Of a stretch of 64,000 nucleotides of DNA, positions 46,964 through 56,123 are shown one piece after another. The translations under genes were made by a program, and so were the position numbers. This stretch comes from Candidatus Obscuribacterales bacterium. Its GTDB lineage: Bacteria > Cyanobacteriota > Vampirovibrionia > Obscuribacterales > Obscuribacteraceae. The DNA lies in the NCBI GenBank assembly GCA_019747875.1, contig JAIEQI010000006.1:62001-126000 (forward strand), in the 5' to 3' direction. Every line of letters starts with the position of its first letter. Positions within the stretch are counted from its first letter, which is position 1. The notes under the pieces were generated by a model that had not been told where the DNA came from, ran no database searches, and saw only the letters and a program-made list of their open reading frames with translations.

Positions 46964-48841
46964 TTATCCCTGGTAGACTTTGCGGACTATTTCGCGCAAA
47001 GCGTTTTTGTCCAATTCCTGGGATACGTGCTCAATGTACTTAACTTGCCAGTCTTCCAGCGCTTTAATGATGCTGGATAAGGATAGCGATGCTGCTTTAG
47101 CTGCGCCCATATCGATGCCGACTTCGCATCCCGTGCCAATGTTGAGCGTGCGGGCAACAGCTGAATAGCCCTGACTTTCTCTCAGGGAAATTCGTAGCAA
47201 TGCCTCTGAGTGATCGACGCCGATTTTTTCTGTCACCATTGCAATGATGTTGCGGAACTTGTCGAGCGGACCGGCAATATCTGATTTCGGAATTTGTGTT
47301 AGCCGGTAGTGCATTAGCCTGCCAATTGCCATCGCTACTTGCACTGTTTTGAGATCACCGATTTTTCTGATGATATCATTGATGGTGCACATGCCATCGG
47401 CAAATTTCCAGACTTTCTGCATGTCTGAGACCTCCTCCGGACTTAACTGGTATCCTTCTTGTGGATCCGTCATTTGCCCTGTGCCCAGTAAGTTTCGCTG
47501 GTCTTGCAATTTTTCCAGAACAGTCTTTGGACCTTTTTGGAGTTTCTTCCAGACTGCTTCGATGTTGTCACTTGCCAGTGCTGAGTCCAAAAGCAGTTTG
47601 TCGAGCGGGCGGTTTACTTTACACTCTTCGTTTGCAAGATCTGGCGGTGCACTTCGCTCTAAGAAAACAAACACGCCTTCCTTCCAGACGGAAACGAATT
47701 CAGTAACTGCGTTGTTTCCTTTCAACTTCCCTTGTTTTGCGTGCGTCAATTTGCCTTGCTCATAAATGGCGCGGAATGACAGATCTCTGTAATCGACGGT
47801 TAATACTCCGTTTGCCCTGTTCCCTGAGAGGTTTTGCAAAACTCCAGCCGGGTCGCTGCTAACAAGGTTTCCGATGATGGTTTGTACGCCTGTTTCGCTT
47901 GTACCTAGAGTCTTCGCGCGTTTCTCTGAGCCTCGCTGTTGACCGAAGAATGCCTGATCCTGCAAGCAAATTTCCAGTTGGCGGGCGCTGAGCAATCCCT
48001 TTGCTACGCACATGGCACCAAGCGAAAGTCGCTGGTTTCCCTTCGCATTAGTCATAGCAAAAATGATGTCGTCGAGCTGCTCCCGGGTTAGCGTGCGTGA
48101 TTCAACAAGGTAGTCTTTCAGCTTAAACGGTCGGCCGTTTCGGAATTGTTCGACTAGAAAAGGTATCTTTGGAAAAATTGGATAAATTGCGCCGATCTTC
48201 TCCAAGCCCCTCAGTTCATCAAGAAGATCGTTGAATGACAGAGATTGCGCAAGTCGCTGTGCCACTGAATTCAGTGGCGTGTAGTTGTCGATTGCACAGA
48301 GGACGAGATTGCGCTTCTTCGCACCTTCGACCCCTGCCTTTAACTTGATGCCAAATTGGGTTAATACCGGAATGACCGTGAAGAGAATTTGCTCTGATAG
48401 CCCCGTGCTGTCAGGACGAATTTCAATGCTTTGTCCCATTGCTTGTTGAATGTGTTTGGCGATCGAGGTTGAATAGTCATAGACAGAAGAGAAGCTTTCA
48501 AACAGGTGAAATGACAAGAATCCGGCCGGGGACTCTTTTATGAAAGCGGCAGCTTTGTCTTGCTTTACGAAGACCATGGCACCCTGGACTTCAAGAAGCG
48601 CGCGCCCGAGCGTCGCAGCTGCAATCAGCTCTTCGGTTGGGAAGAGAAAACCGGATTGGGAGGCGTCGATGATTATTACATCGAAGGTTCGCTTAGACTT
48701 TGAGAGTCCCTCAAGTTCGTCCATCAGCATTGATCCATACTTCAGGACCAATACATTTTCATGGGCGACACTTTCAGCAAGACGCAAAGTTATTTCGTCT
48801 GCTTCAGTTGCATCGTCGAATGGTTTTCTTGGGTCTTGCAT
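46964..48841 (-). CDS. PATAN/DUF4388-domain protein
   Basis: A 625-residue cytoplasmic protein. Residues ~334-395 (LQNLSGNRANGVLTVDYRDL ... AIYEQGKLTHAKQG) match the DUF4388/PATAN domain found in cyanobacterial PatA/PixG-type regulators. The N-terminal ~190 residues include a strand-rich segment (RTFDVIIIDASQSGFLFP). The middle (~240-310) resembles GspE/PilB N-terminal-type helices (LVESRTLTREQLDDIIF, GAMCVAKGLLSARQLEIC). No REC phospho-site is seen. The first in-frame start is a TTG at 48850; the ATG at 48841 is preferred. It is divergent from the PhoB-like regulator at 49147. Confidence 0.8.
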   Translation of the reverse strand: MQDPRKPFDDATEADEITLRLAESVAHENVLVLKYGSMLMDELEGLSKSKRTFDVIIIDASQSGFLFPTEELIAAATLGRALLEVQGAMVFVKQDKAAAFIKESPAGFLSFHLFESFSSVYDYSTSIAKHIQQAMGQSIEIRPDSTGLSEQILFTVIPVLTQFGIKLKAGVEGAKKRNLVLCAIDNYTPLNSVAQRLAQSLSFNDLLDELRGLEKIGAIYPIFPKIPFLVEQFRNGRPFKLKDYLVESRTLTREQLDDIIFAMTNAKGNQRLSLGAMCVAKGLLSARQLEICLQDQAFFGQQRGSEKRAKTLGTSETGVQTIIGNLVSSDPAGVLQNLSGNRANGVLTVDYRDLSFRAIYEQGKLTHAKQGKLKGNNAVTEFVSVWKEGVFVFLERSAPPDLANEECKVNRPLDKLLLDSALASDNIEAVWKKLQKGPKTVLEKLQDQRNLLGTGQMTDPQEGYQLSPEEVSDMQKVWKFADGMCTINDIIRKIGDLKTVQVAMAIGRLMHYRLTQIPKSDIAGPLDKFRNIIAMVTEKIGVDHSEALLRISLRESQGYSAVARTLNIGTGCEVGIDMGAAKAASLSLSSIIKALEDWQVKYIEHVSQELDKNALREIVRKVYQG

Positions 48842-49146
48842 AGCTGCCAATCATCACGCCGAGCCGGACCGATGCAAAGGTCCAAAAACTTTATTCCCCG
48901 ATTGGCTCTTCCCAAGCTCTTTTTAAGACTTTTGTTCAGTTTATTCGTGTCTGATATAGCTTATAGAGTCAGTTCAGTAGCCCTAGTTGCAGAATCAAGA
49001 ATGATCAGGACGCTGGAGGGAAGGCTGCCTAGCTGGTCGTCAAGCGGCTTTCGGAGGTCTCAGGATTGAAAGTGGATGTCAATGGCTGATTTCGTTAATA
49101 TAAGTCTATAATTGATAAATTACTTCCGCCCTGTCTTCTAGATTTC
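48842..49146. promoter_or_regulatory. Divergent promoter region
   Basis: About 305 bases between divergent genes. A TATAAT at 49107-49112 lies 35 bases before the PhoB-like start and is a good -10 candidate. The -35 is unclear. No gene is seen. Confidence 0.45.
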
Positions 49147-49833
49147 ATGGCCAAGATTTTGTTGGTTGAGGACGACAAAATGATGGGTAGACTAGTTACC
49201 CTTCAGTTGGAACGCGACCATTATGTAGTTGAGCGAGTTGACAGTGCCAAGGACGCACTTTTTAATTTGCGCGTCCATGATTACGACCTGGTTATTCTCG
49301 ATTGGATGCTGCCAGATCAGACAGGACTAGACGTGTGCCGTACTTATCGGAGTTCCGGTGGCAAGTTGCCTATACTAATGCTCACGGCCAAGGGCGAGGC
49401 GCACGACAAGGTGAGTGCGCTCGATACCGGTGCCGATGATTATCTGGTCAAGCCATTCGTGCCGGAGGAGCTCAACGCTCGTGTTCGTGCTTTGTTGCGT
49501 CGGCCAACAACGATAACAGGCAAGACTTTTCAGGTTCGTGATCTGGTCCTGGATACAGCCAGTCGACAGGTTAACCGGGGCGGGCGTCCAGTCGAACTGA
49601 CGGCCAAGGAGTTCGCGCTGCTGGAGCTTTTGATGCGTCATCCGAGCCAGAGCTTCACAGTCGAAGCTATACTCGACAGGCTCTGGAAATCAGAGACCAA
49701 CGCTTCTCTTGAGACGGTTAGGACTCATGTCAAAACTTTAAGGCGGAAGATTGGCGACAGCGAAGAGAATCCTATTATCAGAACTCGACGCGGCTTAGGT
49801 TATCGAATCGTCGGCGAGGGCGAACTCGGTTAG
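49147..49833 (+). CDS. OmpR/PhoB-family response regulator
   Basis: A 228-residue two-component regulator. Receiver domain 1-120: acidic pair Asp9/Asp10, phospho-acceptor Asp52 in VILDWMLPD, Thr80 and Lys102 in DYLVKPF. The winged-helix DNA-binding domain (~130-226) has LTAKEFALLELLMRHPSQSF, TVRTHVKTLRRKI and RGLGYRI. All signalling residues are present. No histidine kinase gene adjoins it, so it is an orphan in this window. It ends four bases into the convergent TPR gene. Confidence 0.96.
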   Translation: MAKILLVEDDKMMGRLVTLQLERDHYVVERVDSAKDALFNLRVHDYDLVILDWMLPDQTGLDVCRTYRSSGGKLPILMLTAKGEAHDKVSALDTGADDYLVKPFVPEELNARVRALLRRPTTITGKTFQVRDLVLDTASRQVNRGGRPVELTAKEFALLELLMRHPSQSFTVEAILDRLWKSETNASLETVRTHVKTLRRKIGDSEENPIIRTRRGLGYRIVGEGELG

Positions 49834-50630
49834 TGAAACTGAGCCGAAATTTCTTTGGCTTCCGAAGAGGCAGCGTCTGCATCGGAGCTGCGATCCTGGC
49901 TCTTGTAGAACGCTGCCAAATTGTTGAGCGCATCTGCCAGTTTGGGTGAGTTTCCGTAGCGTTTCCTTATACGGTCAACGTAGGTCTTGAAGATATTCTC
50001 TGCCTCCGTCGTTTTCCCTTGGCTCGCGAGTACCTGTGCAAGATTCAATTCGCTTTGCTCTAAAGCATTTTTTGCATCGGCTGTGTAGTACTGCGAGCTA
50101 GTCATATTGGCGCCATCAAAAATTTTGATTACTCTGCGCAGAAGTCTTTCGCAATCAGTCGGGCGATTTGTCCGTCTGTATAATTCTGCCAGGCTGCTAA
50201 GTGTGTTTGCCACTTCTATTGATGCCGGTAGATGTTCCGGATTTTGAATTGCGTCAGTGAGGAATCCGCGAACATTTCTAAAATCACCTTCTCCATCTGC
50301 CAACGCTTCGGAATAATTGCTGGTTACTATTAGGGAGCGCTGGTAGTAGTGTTCTGCATCGGCATAGCGCCCGCGTTTGACATAGAAGTCACCGAGCTGA
50401 CGCGCCAATTTGCCAGCCAAGGAGGACATCGCGCCCAATCCGGAGACAGCAGTTTTGAGCCCTTGTTTGTAATGGTTCTCTGCGTCTGAATATGAGCCGT
50501 CCGCATTTTCTTTATCGGCTTGCTCGAAAAGGGCTTCGGCATCGGATGCTGAATCTGCAAATGCAGGCAGCGCGCAGAAAAGGAGCGCGCAACATTGGGA
50601 AACTATGATAGCTGTCTTGTTGAAAATCAT
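49830..50630 (-). CDS. Exported TPR protein
   Basis: A 266-residue protein with a signal peptide (CCALLFCALPAFADS, cleavage after AFA). The remainder is TPR repeats of about 40 residues (AEALFEQADKENADGSYSDA; YVKRGRYADAEHYYQRSL; LADALNNLAAFYKSQDRSSD). It follows the methylase gene by ten bases and may be transcribed with it. Function unknown beyond protein binding. Confidence 0.85.
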   Translation of the reverse strand: MIFNKTAIIVSQCCALLFCALPAFADSASDAEALFEQADKENADGSYSDAENHYKQGLKTAVSGLGAMSSLAGKLARQLGDFYVKRGRYADAEHYYQRSLIVTSNYSEALADGEGDFRNVRGFLTDAIQNPEHLPASIEVANTLSSLAELYRRTNRPTDCERLLRRVIKIFDGANMTSSQYYTADAKNALEQSELNLAQVLASQGKTTEAENIFKTYVDRIRKRYGNSPKLADALNNLAAFYKSQDRSSDADAASSEAKEISAQFH

Positions 50631-50640
50631 GATTTCAATT

Positions 50641-53322
50641 CTAGTTCGATTTCTGGTTACTTACAACAATAGTGACGGGATGTGCTGGTTTCTCACGAGC
50701 CGTGTTGGAGAATCGAAATCGCAATTCACTTGTGTTTGCTTCTATTAATTGAGTCTGCGGAGTTGAGCGAAAGATCGCAAGCTGAGAGTCATTGTAATGA
50801 GAAATAAACCAGTCGAACAGCGAAGTGGCAAGAACTTCTTCCAGCCAACGCACTAGATTCGGTGCAAATCCTAATGCTTTGGCGATGGAGTCTGAGACAC
50901 TACCACCATTCTGAGCAAGCGCTATGACGAGGTCATTTACGACGGCACCAGAAGGCGAGGCTGCTATCTTCGGTTCGATCCCGGGAGCGCCGGCATCTTG
51001 CCGACTTCGCTCTAGTTGTCTGATTGACTCTCTAAGTATCAATCCCGCAAAAAATCGTTTGTCAAAAATGGGCTCAGTTTGCGTTTTTCGAATAGATGAT
51101 AGCTGATTCTCGACTTCTCGAATTTCATCTGCGTTCAGCTTGTGATTAGATAGCGAATGGATGATGAGATCATCAATATCACGTTCGATCTTGTCTAATC
51201 GCGAAAGGCGCTGCCTATCGTCTTTGGTGGACCTCTGGAAGACCTGCTCTGGCTCTTCTTTCGATTGAATGATCCTGGTAATTTCCGCTGGAGGTTGAAA
51301 CGCAAATGCGTTCTCTTTAAATCGATCCAATTCCATTTTGATGTGCAGAGCTTCTGAACCGAGCTGTTCCATCATCGCAGCTTGCGCAGGTGTGAAGTCC
51401 AGGCAAGGAAGCTGCTTCAGGTCACCCACCTGGCAGTTGAATGTTGGGTTCAAAAGCTCAGCGCAGTACACGATGAAGGAGGAGTTAAGATATGCAAGTA
51501 AGAATTCAATGGAGGTCTCGATTGGGAAAATCGATGATCCGCCGACATCGAAAATGCATCCCTGTGGCATCTTCCGCACTGCGAACTGCCCCGTATTAAC
51601 GAAGGAAAAGGTTAGACCTTCGCGGAAATAATATGGCTCATTCTTAACTACCCAAGATATCTTGCCTTCAAGATATGGATAGTTTTTTCCAACCGCTTCT
51701 TTGATGTCTTTGCCGTCGATTCCCCAATCCACCACGGTTTCAATCGGAGCTGACCAGCGTTCACTGCCGGCGCCTTTTACGTATGGATGCCATCGAACAT
51801 TGAGTTCTTCTTCAGGGACCTCCCACCAGTATCGAAGAAATCTCTGATTATCGCTGGTGGCTAAGCCTTGTTTTATATCGGCTATCTCACTGAGCTTGCG
51901 GCAACCGGCAAAGAGCTGCGATATGGATAATGGACATCGATAGTTGAACGAGCTAGCTCTTTGAGAAATGAAGTCCTCTTTGTATCGGATCAAGAATTCC
52001 TTTGCCAGATCGCTTTCTTTATCGTCGGAATTTCGCAGATCGAGAAAGCTCATTGGATGGGACACTGCTGCCTCTTCTGCTCCAGCTTTGAGCACAATCA
52101 ACATGCTGTTTATTTTCTCACCAGATTGCAGAGGAAAGGCTCCCGGACCTAACTCAACCACTGAAACCAGATTGCCGTTTTGCAGCCATTGTTGACGAAG
52201 CTTTTCGTAACTGGGCAGGAACAGCAATGATGACTGTGTGATAAATCCAACATAGCCGCGCGGTTCAGCAAGCTCCAGAGCTCGCACCAGGAATGCAGCG
52301 CTTAGATCATGATGGGCACTCTTGTAGTTTTCTCGAAGAAACGTTTTGAGCCGGCGATCCATTAGACGACGCCCAATATAGGGTGGGTTTGCAAGCACGC
52401 AATCCGCACCATCTGCCAGAGGGTGATCCTTGCCGAAATTACTAGCAAGACTGCCTGTCTCGACTTGCGTTATATCATCCTCTTGCGAAACATCAAACAG
52501 CTGAAGTTTGATGTGCATCTTCCAAAAATCAATTTTTGATTCGGCAAATTGTGCAGTAGCAGCTGAGACAAGCGCGAGTGCACAGGTCCACAAAGCTCCT
52601 TTATCGATATCGCACCCGCGCAGGTTAAAGTTGAGAATCCGCTCGATTGATAGAGCCGGCTCGATCTCGTTTCTCTTATATAAATCAACGATGTACTTGA
52701 AGGCTCTAATTAAGATGTGCCCGCCGCCGCAAGCTGGATCTAAGACTCGCAATTCTTGCAGCGCGCCGGCAGGTCTTTCCTTCAAGCAGGGCGATATCGT
52801 TTCTCTCAAAAGATAGTCTGTGATCCAAGCTGGTGTGTAGAGCTGTGTGAAATGGATAAGGTCATCTCGTGAAGTTTGCTTATCAGCTTGTTGTACTCGC
52901 TTTAGTGCTTCGCGCCGATTTTGTTCACACATCCATTGGTAGAAATATCCCTGACAGGTGAAACCATGTGCTGCAATAAGATCCTTGTGTTTGACTAAAT
53001 CGCTCTCTAGTTCTTCCACGCATAGAGCCATTCTCGACCGCACGCGATCACCTGAGCTGTCAAAAAATGGATTTGCGTTGCTATAGGACGATTCAACCTT
53101 TTGGAGAAGCTCATTCATTAGCTCCGCCAGATTTTGTTCAGATTCACGCTCTATGGAGATCTGATGTGCGCTGCACAACAACATGATGTAAGCGCAGCGT
53201 TCTTCCTTGGCAGCTTTTGCGAAGGGCGCGCATCGAGCGAGTTTGTCATCTAGCTGCAGAAAAAGCTTTCGCAGTGCAGCTAATCGATTCTTTCTTAGCG
53301 TCGAGTTTGTGTTCTTTTTCAC
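50641..53322 (-). CDS. Adenine-specific DNA methylase, Eco57I/PglX-like
   Basis: An 893-residue N6-adenine methyltransferase-like protein starting at GTG. The lead motif LYTPAWITDYLL (~161-172), SAM-binding LDPACGGGH (194-202) and catalytic NPPY (312-315) are in order. A TaqI/PglX-like specificity region follows (DVGGSSIFPIETSIEFLLAY; NPTFNCQVGDLKQLP). It resembles the methylase-specificity fusions of BREX (PglX) and type IIG enzymes, but no PglZ, BrxC or nuclease gene adjoins it. Residues ~771-784 (RQDAGAPGIEPK) come from an inserted palindromic repeat. Translation is coupled to the hydrolase gene upstream by a GTGA overlap. Target unknown. Confidence 0.85.
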   Translation of the reverse strand: MKKNTNSTLRKNRLAALRKLFLQLDDKLARCAPFAKAAKEERCAYIMLLCSAHQISIERESEQNLAELMNELLQKVESSYSNANPFFDSSGDRVRSRMALCVEELESDLVKHKDLIAAHGFTCQGYFYQWMCEQNRREALKRVQQADKQTSRDDLIHFTQLYTPAWITDYLLRETISPCLKERPAGALQELRVLDPACGGGHILIRAFKYIVDLYKRNEIEPALSIERILNFNLRGCDIDKGALWTCALALVSAATAQFAESKIDFWKMHIKLQLFDVSQEDDITQVETGSLASNFGKDHPLADGADCVLANPPYIGRRLMDRRLKTFLRENYKSAHHDLSAAFLVRALELAEPRGYVGFITQSSLLFLPSYEKLRQQWLQNGNLVSVVELGPGAFPLQSGEKINSMLIVLKAGAEEAAVSHPMSFLDLRNSDDKESDLAKEFLIRYKEDFISQRASSFNYRCPLSISQLFAGCRKLSEIADIKQGLATSDNQRFLRYWWEVPEEELNVRWHPYVKGAGSERWSAPIETVVDWGIDGKDIKEAVGKNYPYLEGKISWVVKNEPYYFREGLTFSFVNTGQFAVRKMPQGCIFDVGGSSIFPIETSIEFLLAYLNSSFIVYCAELLNPTFNCQVGDLKQLPCLDFTPAQAAMMEQLGSEALHIKMELDRFKENAFAFQPPAEITRIIQSKEEPEQVFQRSTKDDRQRLSRLDKIERDIDDLIIHSLSNHKLNADEIREVENQLSSIRKTQTEPIFDKRFFAGLILRESIRQLERSRQDAGAPGIEPKIAASPSGAVVNDLVIALAQNGGSVSDSIAKALGFAPNLVRWLEEVLATSLFDWFISHYNDSQLAIFRSTPQTQLIEANTSELRFRFSNTAREKPAHPVTIVVSNQKSN
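50971..51013 (+). repeat. Palindromic repeat copy inside the methylase gene
   Basis: GGTTCGATCCCGGGAGC plus GCCGGCATCTTGCCGAC, the same element as at 38561 and 39493, here within coding sequence. It is read in frame on the minus strand as about 14 residues (SRQDAGAPGIEPK) without a stop or frameshift. Confidence 0.9.
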
Positions 53323-54095
53323 TTAATCGCTAGTTCGCGTGAGTTCTCTCGAATAAAGCTAAGTGTAAGGTGCCAGGCGTCGTTTGCGGCCTCTGAATGA
53401 TAAAACTCTCGCGTGTCATTGAAGAAAGCATGTTTGGCTGATGGATATACCTTTATTTGGAATGACTTGCCCAGGTCAGCCATCTTCTTTTCGAATTGTT
53501 TTATGTGGTCAGCGGTGATCAGATCATCCAACCCCGCAAATAGCCCCAGTAGGGGGCAGTTCAGACCGCCAGTATAATCAATCGGATGGCGCGGCTTCTG
53601 CTCGGTAATGTTTTGATAGTAGATACGCCCGTAATAATCGACCACCCATGCCAGAAGCGGCGTCCGGCAAGCAAACATGTACGCGATAGCGCCACCCATG
53701 CAATAACCGAGCGCGCCGATTGCGTTGGGTCTTACGTGTTCGGAGCTTCGAGCGAGGCTAAAGACGGCGTGCATATCAGAGATAAGTTGTTCATCTGTGA
53801 TTGATGCCCATACGTTTCTCATAGCCGCCAGGTCATTTTGATCTGCAGGCAGTGCGGGGTTGTATGCAAACAGGTCTGGTGCATAAACAACTAAATTGGT
53901 TCGAGCGAATCTCCTGGCAACATCCTTTATATGTTCATTAAGTCCGAAAATTTCATGAACTAATATTATCGCCGGGTATTGCTTGTCATCATCCGGGCCG
54001 ACCCGAAATACAGGTAGCGTTCCACCGGGACGAGCAAGGCTGTAGAACGTTTCGCTCAGTTCTGGTTTGTTTTGGTCTCGCGACTCAGTTGACAT
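53319..54095 (-). CDS. Dienelactone hydrolase family protein
   Basis: A 258-residue alpha/beta hydrolase of the dienelactone hydrolase family. It has ILVHEIFGLNEHIKD with the family's conserved Glu, the Cys nucleophile in GYCMGGAIAY, Asp in AGLDDLIT and His in AKHAFFND. All catalytic residues are present. The ATG at 54095 (MSTESRD) is preferred because GGAG lies eight bases before it; a TTG at 54113 is in frame. Its stop overlaps the methylase start by four bases. The substrate is unknown, because the family is broad. Confidence 0.93.
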   Translation of the reverse strand: MSTESRDQNKPELSETFYSLARPGGTLPVFRVGPDDDKQYPAIILVHEIFGLNEHIKDVARRFARTNLVVYAPDLFAYNPALPADQNDLAAMRNVWASITDEQLISDMHAVFSLARSSEHVRPNAIGALGYCMGGAIAYMFACRTPLLAWVVDYYGRIYYQNITEQKPRHPIDYTGGLNCPLLGLFAGLDDLITADHIKQFEKKMADLGKSFQIKVYPSAKHAFFNDTREFYHSEAANDAWHLTLSFIRENSRELAIK

Positions 54096-54222
54096 GACAA
54101 GTACTCCAAACAAACTCTAATCGTTGCTAAGTAGTTCTTTAGCCTGAGAAAATAGTGGAATAGCTTGATTGTATCTCCACTAAAGACGCTGATAGACTGG
54201 GCAATAGATAAATTTAGTCTGT

Positions 54223-56088
54223 ATGAAAAGCGAGTCAATAAAACTGCCTCTTCTCGCGAGTACGCATTCCTATGTAATGCGCGCTGCTAATTTTCTGCGG
54301 AGGCAGACAGCATTTTCGATTAGCGTCCTGTTGATGACAACATTAGGGCATTCGGTTCAGCACGTGTCGGCTGCTGAAATAGGAACGCAAAAGCCTGCGA
54401 TTTCACAGGCGAAGCTACATGTGGTTCCATTCTTTGAACCAGGCCAGTCTGTCAGTCTCACTGTAACGGACCTGGCTGGGAATCCGCTGCCGGCGGCGGA
54501 GGTCAATGTCAATGATGATTTGATTACAGCCGACAGTATGGGGATTGTGAATTTTACAGCGGTCGACGCAGAGAATATCGAGCTGACGCTCTGGTCCAGT
54601 GACAAGAGAAAGTTAGATCGGAGGAAGTTTCGAAGAAGAGCAGACGGTTTCTTTGCCGAGTCCGAGGTTATTGCTGAGGAAGCTTCCGCTCTGGCAAAGG
54701 CGACAGGCGCTCAAGCAAAGTTTCCTGATGTCGTCTTTGCACCAGCTGTAGTATCGCCCGGTGACGAGTTCGTAATTGTTGGTAGTAATTTCTCGGTTAA
54801 GGCTAATGAAGATCGTGTTGAGATAGATGGCGTCGAAGCAAGCGTCTTATCTGCAACACCTCGAACACTATTGGTAGTCGCGCCATTAAAACTTAAATTG
54901 GGGCCACTGCGGGAACTGACAGTCAGCGTTGGCGGACAAACATCAAATGTCTGCGAAACAGACGTCGCCCGCACTTTCTTCAGTCATGTGAAAACGGAAG
55001 ATGACGATGTGTCACCGGAGAAGGGCAAAATTGGAATGAACGGCACTAACGTGCCATGCATTATCAGCGTTCGCAATCCAGACCTGGAGGCAGCTTCATT
55101 ATGGTCACCGGAGCCGTTGGGTGGTAATAACGTGGTGCTTACACCGGGTGGGGAGCAGAACTACGTTTCCCTTGATGTAAAACTGGCTCGACCGGACCTT
55201 GAGCCGCAGATTCAACTATCGCTGCGATCTGAACTAGATGCGGCAGAGGATGCAGAGAAGATCCCCCCGCAATTGCGTGTAGCAGCTGAGCGGGCGCAGA
55301 TTATGAGGCTTGAGCGAAGACGTATAGCCGCTGAATATAGATTGCAAGAAATCCGCAAGCGTATGTCAGAAGATCCAGGAGACCAGGAAAGGCTCATTTC
55401 CGAATCGCACGCTTTGTCATTACGCATGCAGCATTTGTCAAAAATGCTTTTGGCTCGGCTTGCACTATTTGAGGCTCTTGGAGGAACCGATGCCCAATAC
55501 AGGCAAGCAATTGATGATGCAGCCGGCGGTGCAATGGTATCACTTGATCTCTCCGTGAAGCCGGTGCAGGTGATCAGTGCGACTGAGGCAAGAACTGTTG
55601 TTAGAACAGAACGTCGCGGGCGTTCCCTGCGTTTGCTGGAGCCACCAATTCGACTGCTTCCGCCGATGACCGAGGAAGAACAGAAGATAGCTCTGGAACG
55701 CAAGGCAGCCGCTGCTGAGAAATCCGAACCAGATACCGATGATGTCCAGGATGGTTTGCGCCCGAGTTTGCCTGAGGAAGGACCTCATACATCGCAAGAA
55801 GCCAGAACGACAAGTACAGGTACTTTGCCTCCGGAAAAACCGAAGCCTAACACGAAGCCGAAATCGGCTGCTCACGGAGCCAAGCAACAGTCCGCGAGTA
55901 AATCAGCTGCTGCTCCCAAGCAATCGAAATCCACAAAGAGCACAAAAGCAGGTTCAGGACGATCTCGTTCTGGCAGCGGGCGCACAGGCCGAAGTTCTAA
56001 CAAGAATGTGAGAAGTTCAAGCAAAGCAACAAGAGCGCGTGCCACCACTGGTAGAAGCACAAGAAAGCATGGTCGTCGCGCTCACTAG
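54223..56088 (+). CDS. Exported protein with IPT/TIG-like domain and basic tail
   Basis: A 621-residue protein. A signal-like hydrophobic segment lies at ~25-48 (FSISVLLMTTLGHSVQHVSA). It continues with a carboxypeptidase-regulatory/Ig-like domain (~70-135; LAGNPLPAAEVNVNDD), an IPT/TIG-type domain (~165-250; VVSPGDEFVIVGSNFSV), a coiled coil (~350-410; QIMRLERRRIAAEYRLQEIR), and a ~110-residue tail rich in Lys, Arg, Ser and Thr (GSGRSRSGSGRTGRSS). The tail is low-complexity and could bind nucleic acid or cell-wall polymers. Function unknown. It stands alone between divergent and convergent neighbours. Confidence 0.75.
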   Translation: MKSESIKLPLLASTHSYVMRAANFLRRQTAFSISVLLMTTLGHSVQHVSAAEIGTQKPAISQAKLHVVPFFEPGQSVSLTVTDLAGNPLPAAEVNVNDDLITADSMGIVNFTAVDAENIELTLWSSDKRKLDRRKFRRRADGFFAESEVIAEEASALAKATGAQAKFPDVVFAPAVVSPGDEFVIVGSNFSVKANEDRVEIDGVEASVLSATPRTLLVVAPLKLKLGPLRELTVSVGGQTSNVCETDVARTFFSHVKTEDDDVSPEKGKIGMNGTNVPCIISVRNPDLEAASLWSPEPLGGNNVVLTPGGEQNYVSLDVKLARPDLEPQIQLSLRSELDAAEDAEKIPPQLRVAAERAQIMRLERRRIAAEYRLQEIRKRMSEDPGDQERLISESHALSLRMQHLSKMLLARLALFEALGGTDAQYRQAIDDAAGGAMVSLDLSVKPVQVISATEARTVVRTERRGRSLRLLEPPIRLLPPMTEEEQKIALERKAAAAEKSEPDTDDVQDGLRPSLPEEGPHTSQEARTTSTGTLPPEKPKPNTKPKSAAHGAKQQSASKSAAAPKQSKSTKSTKAGSGRSRSGSGRTGRSSNKNVRSSSKATRARATTGRSTRKHGRRAH

Positions 56089-56123
56089 ATAGCTGGATTG
56101 CCCTTTCAATTAATCATGAGCAC

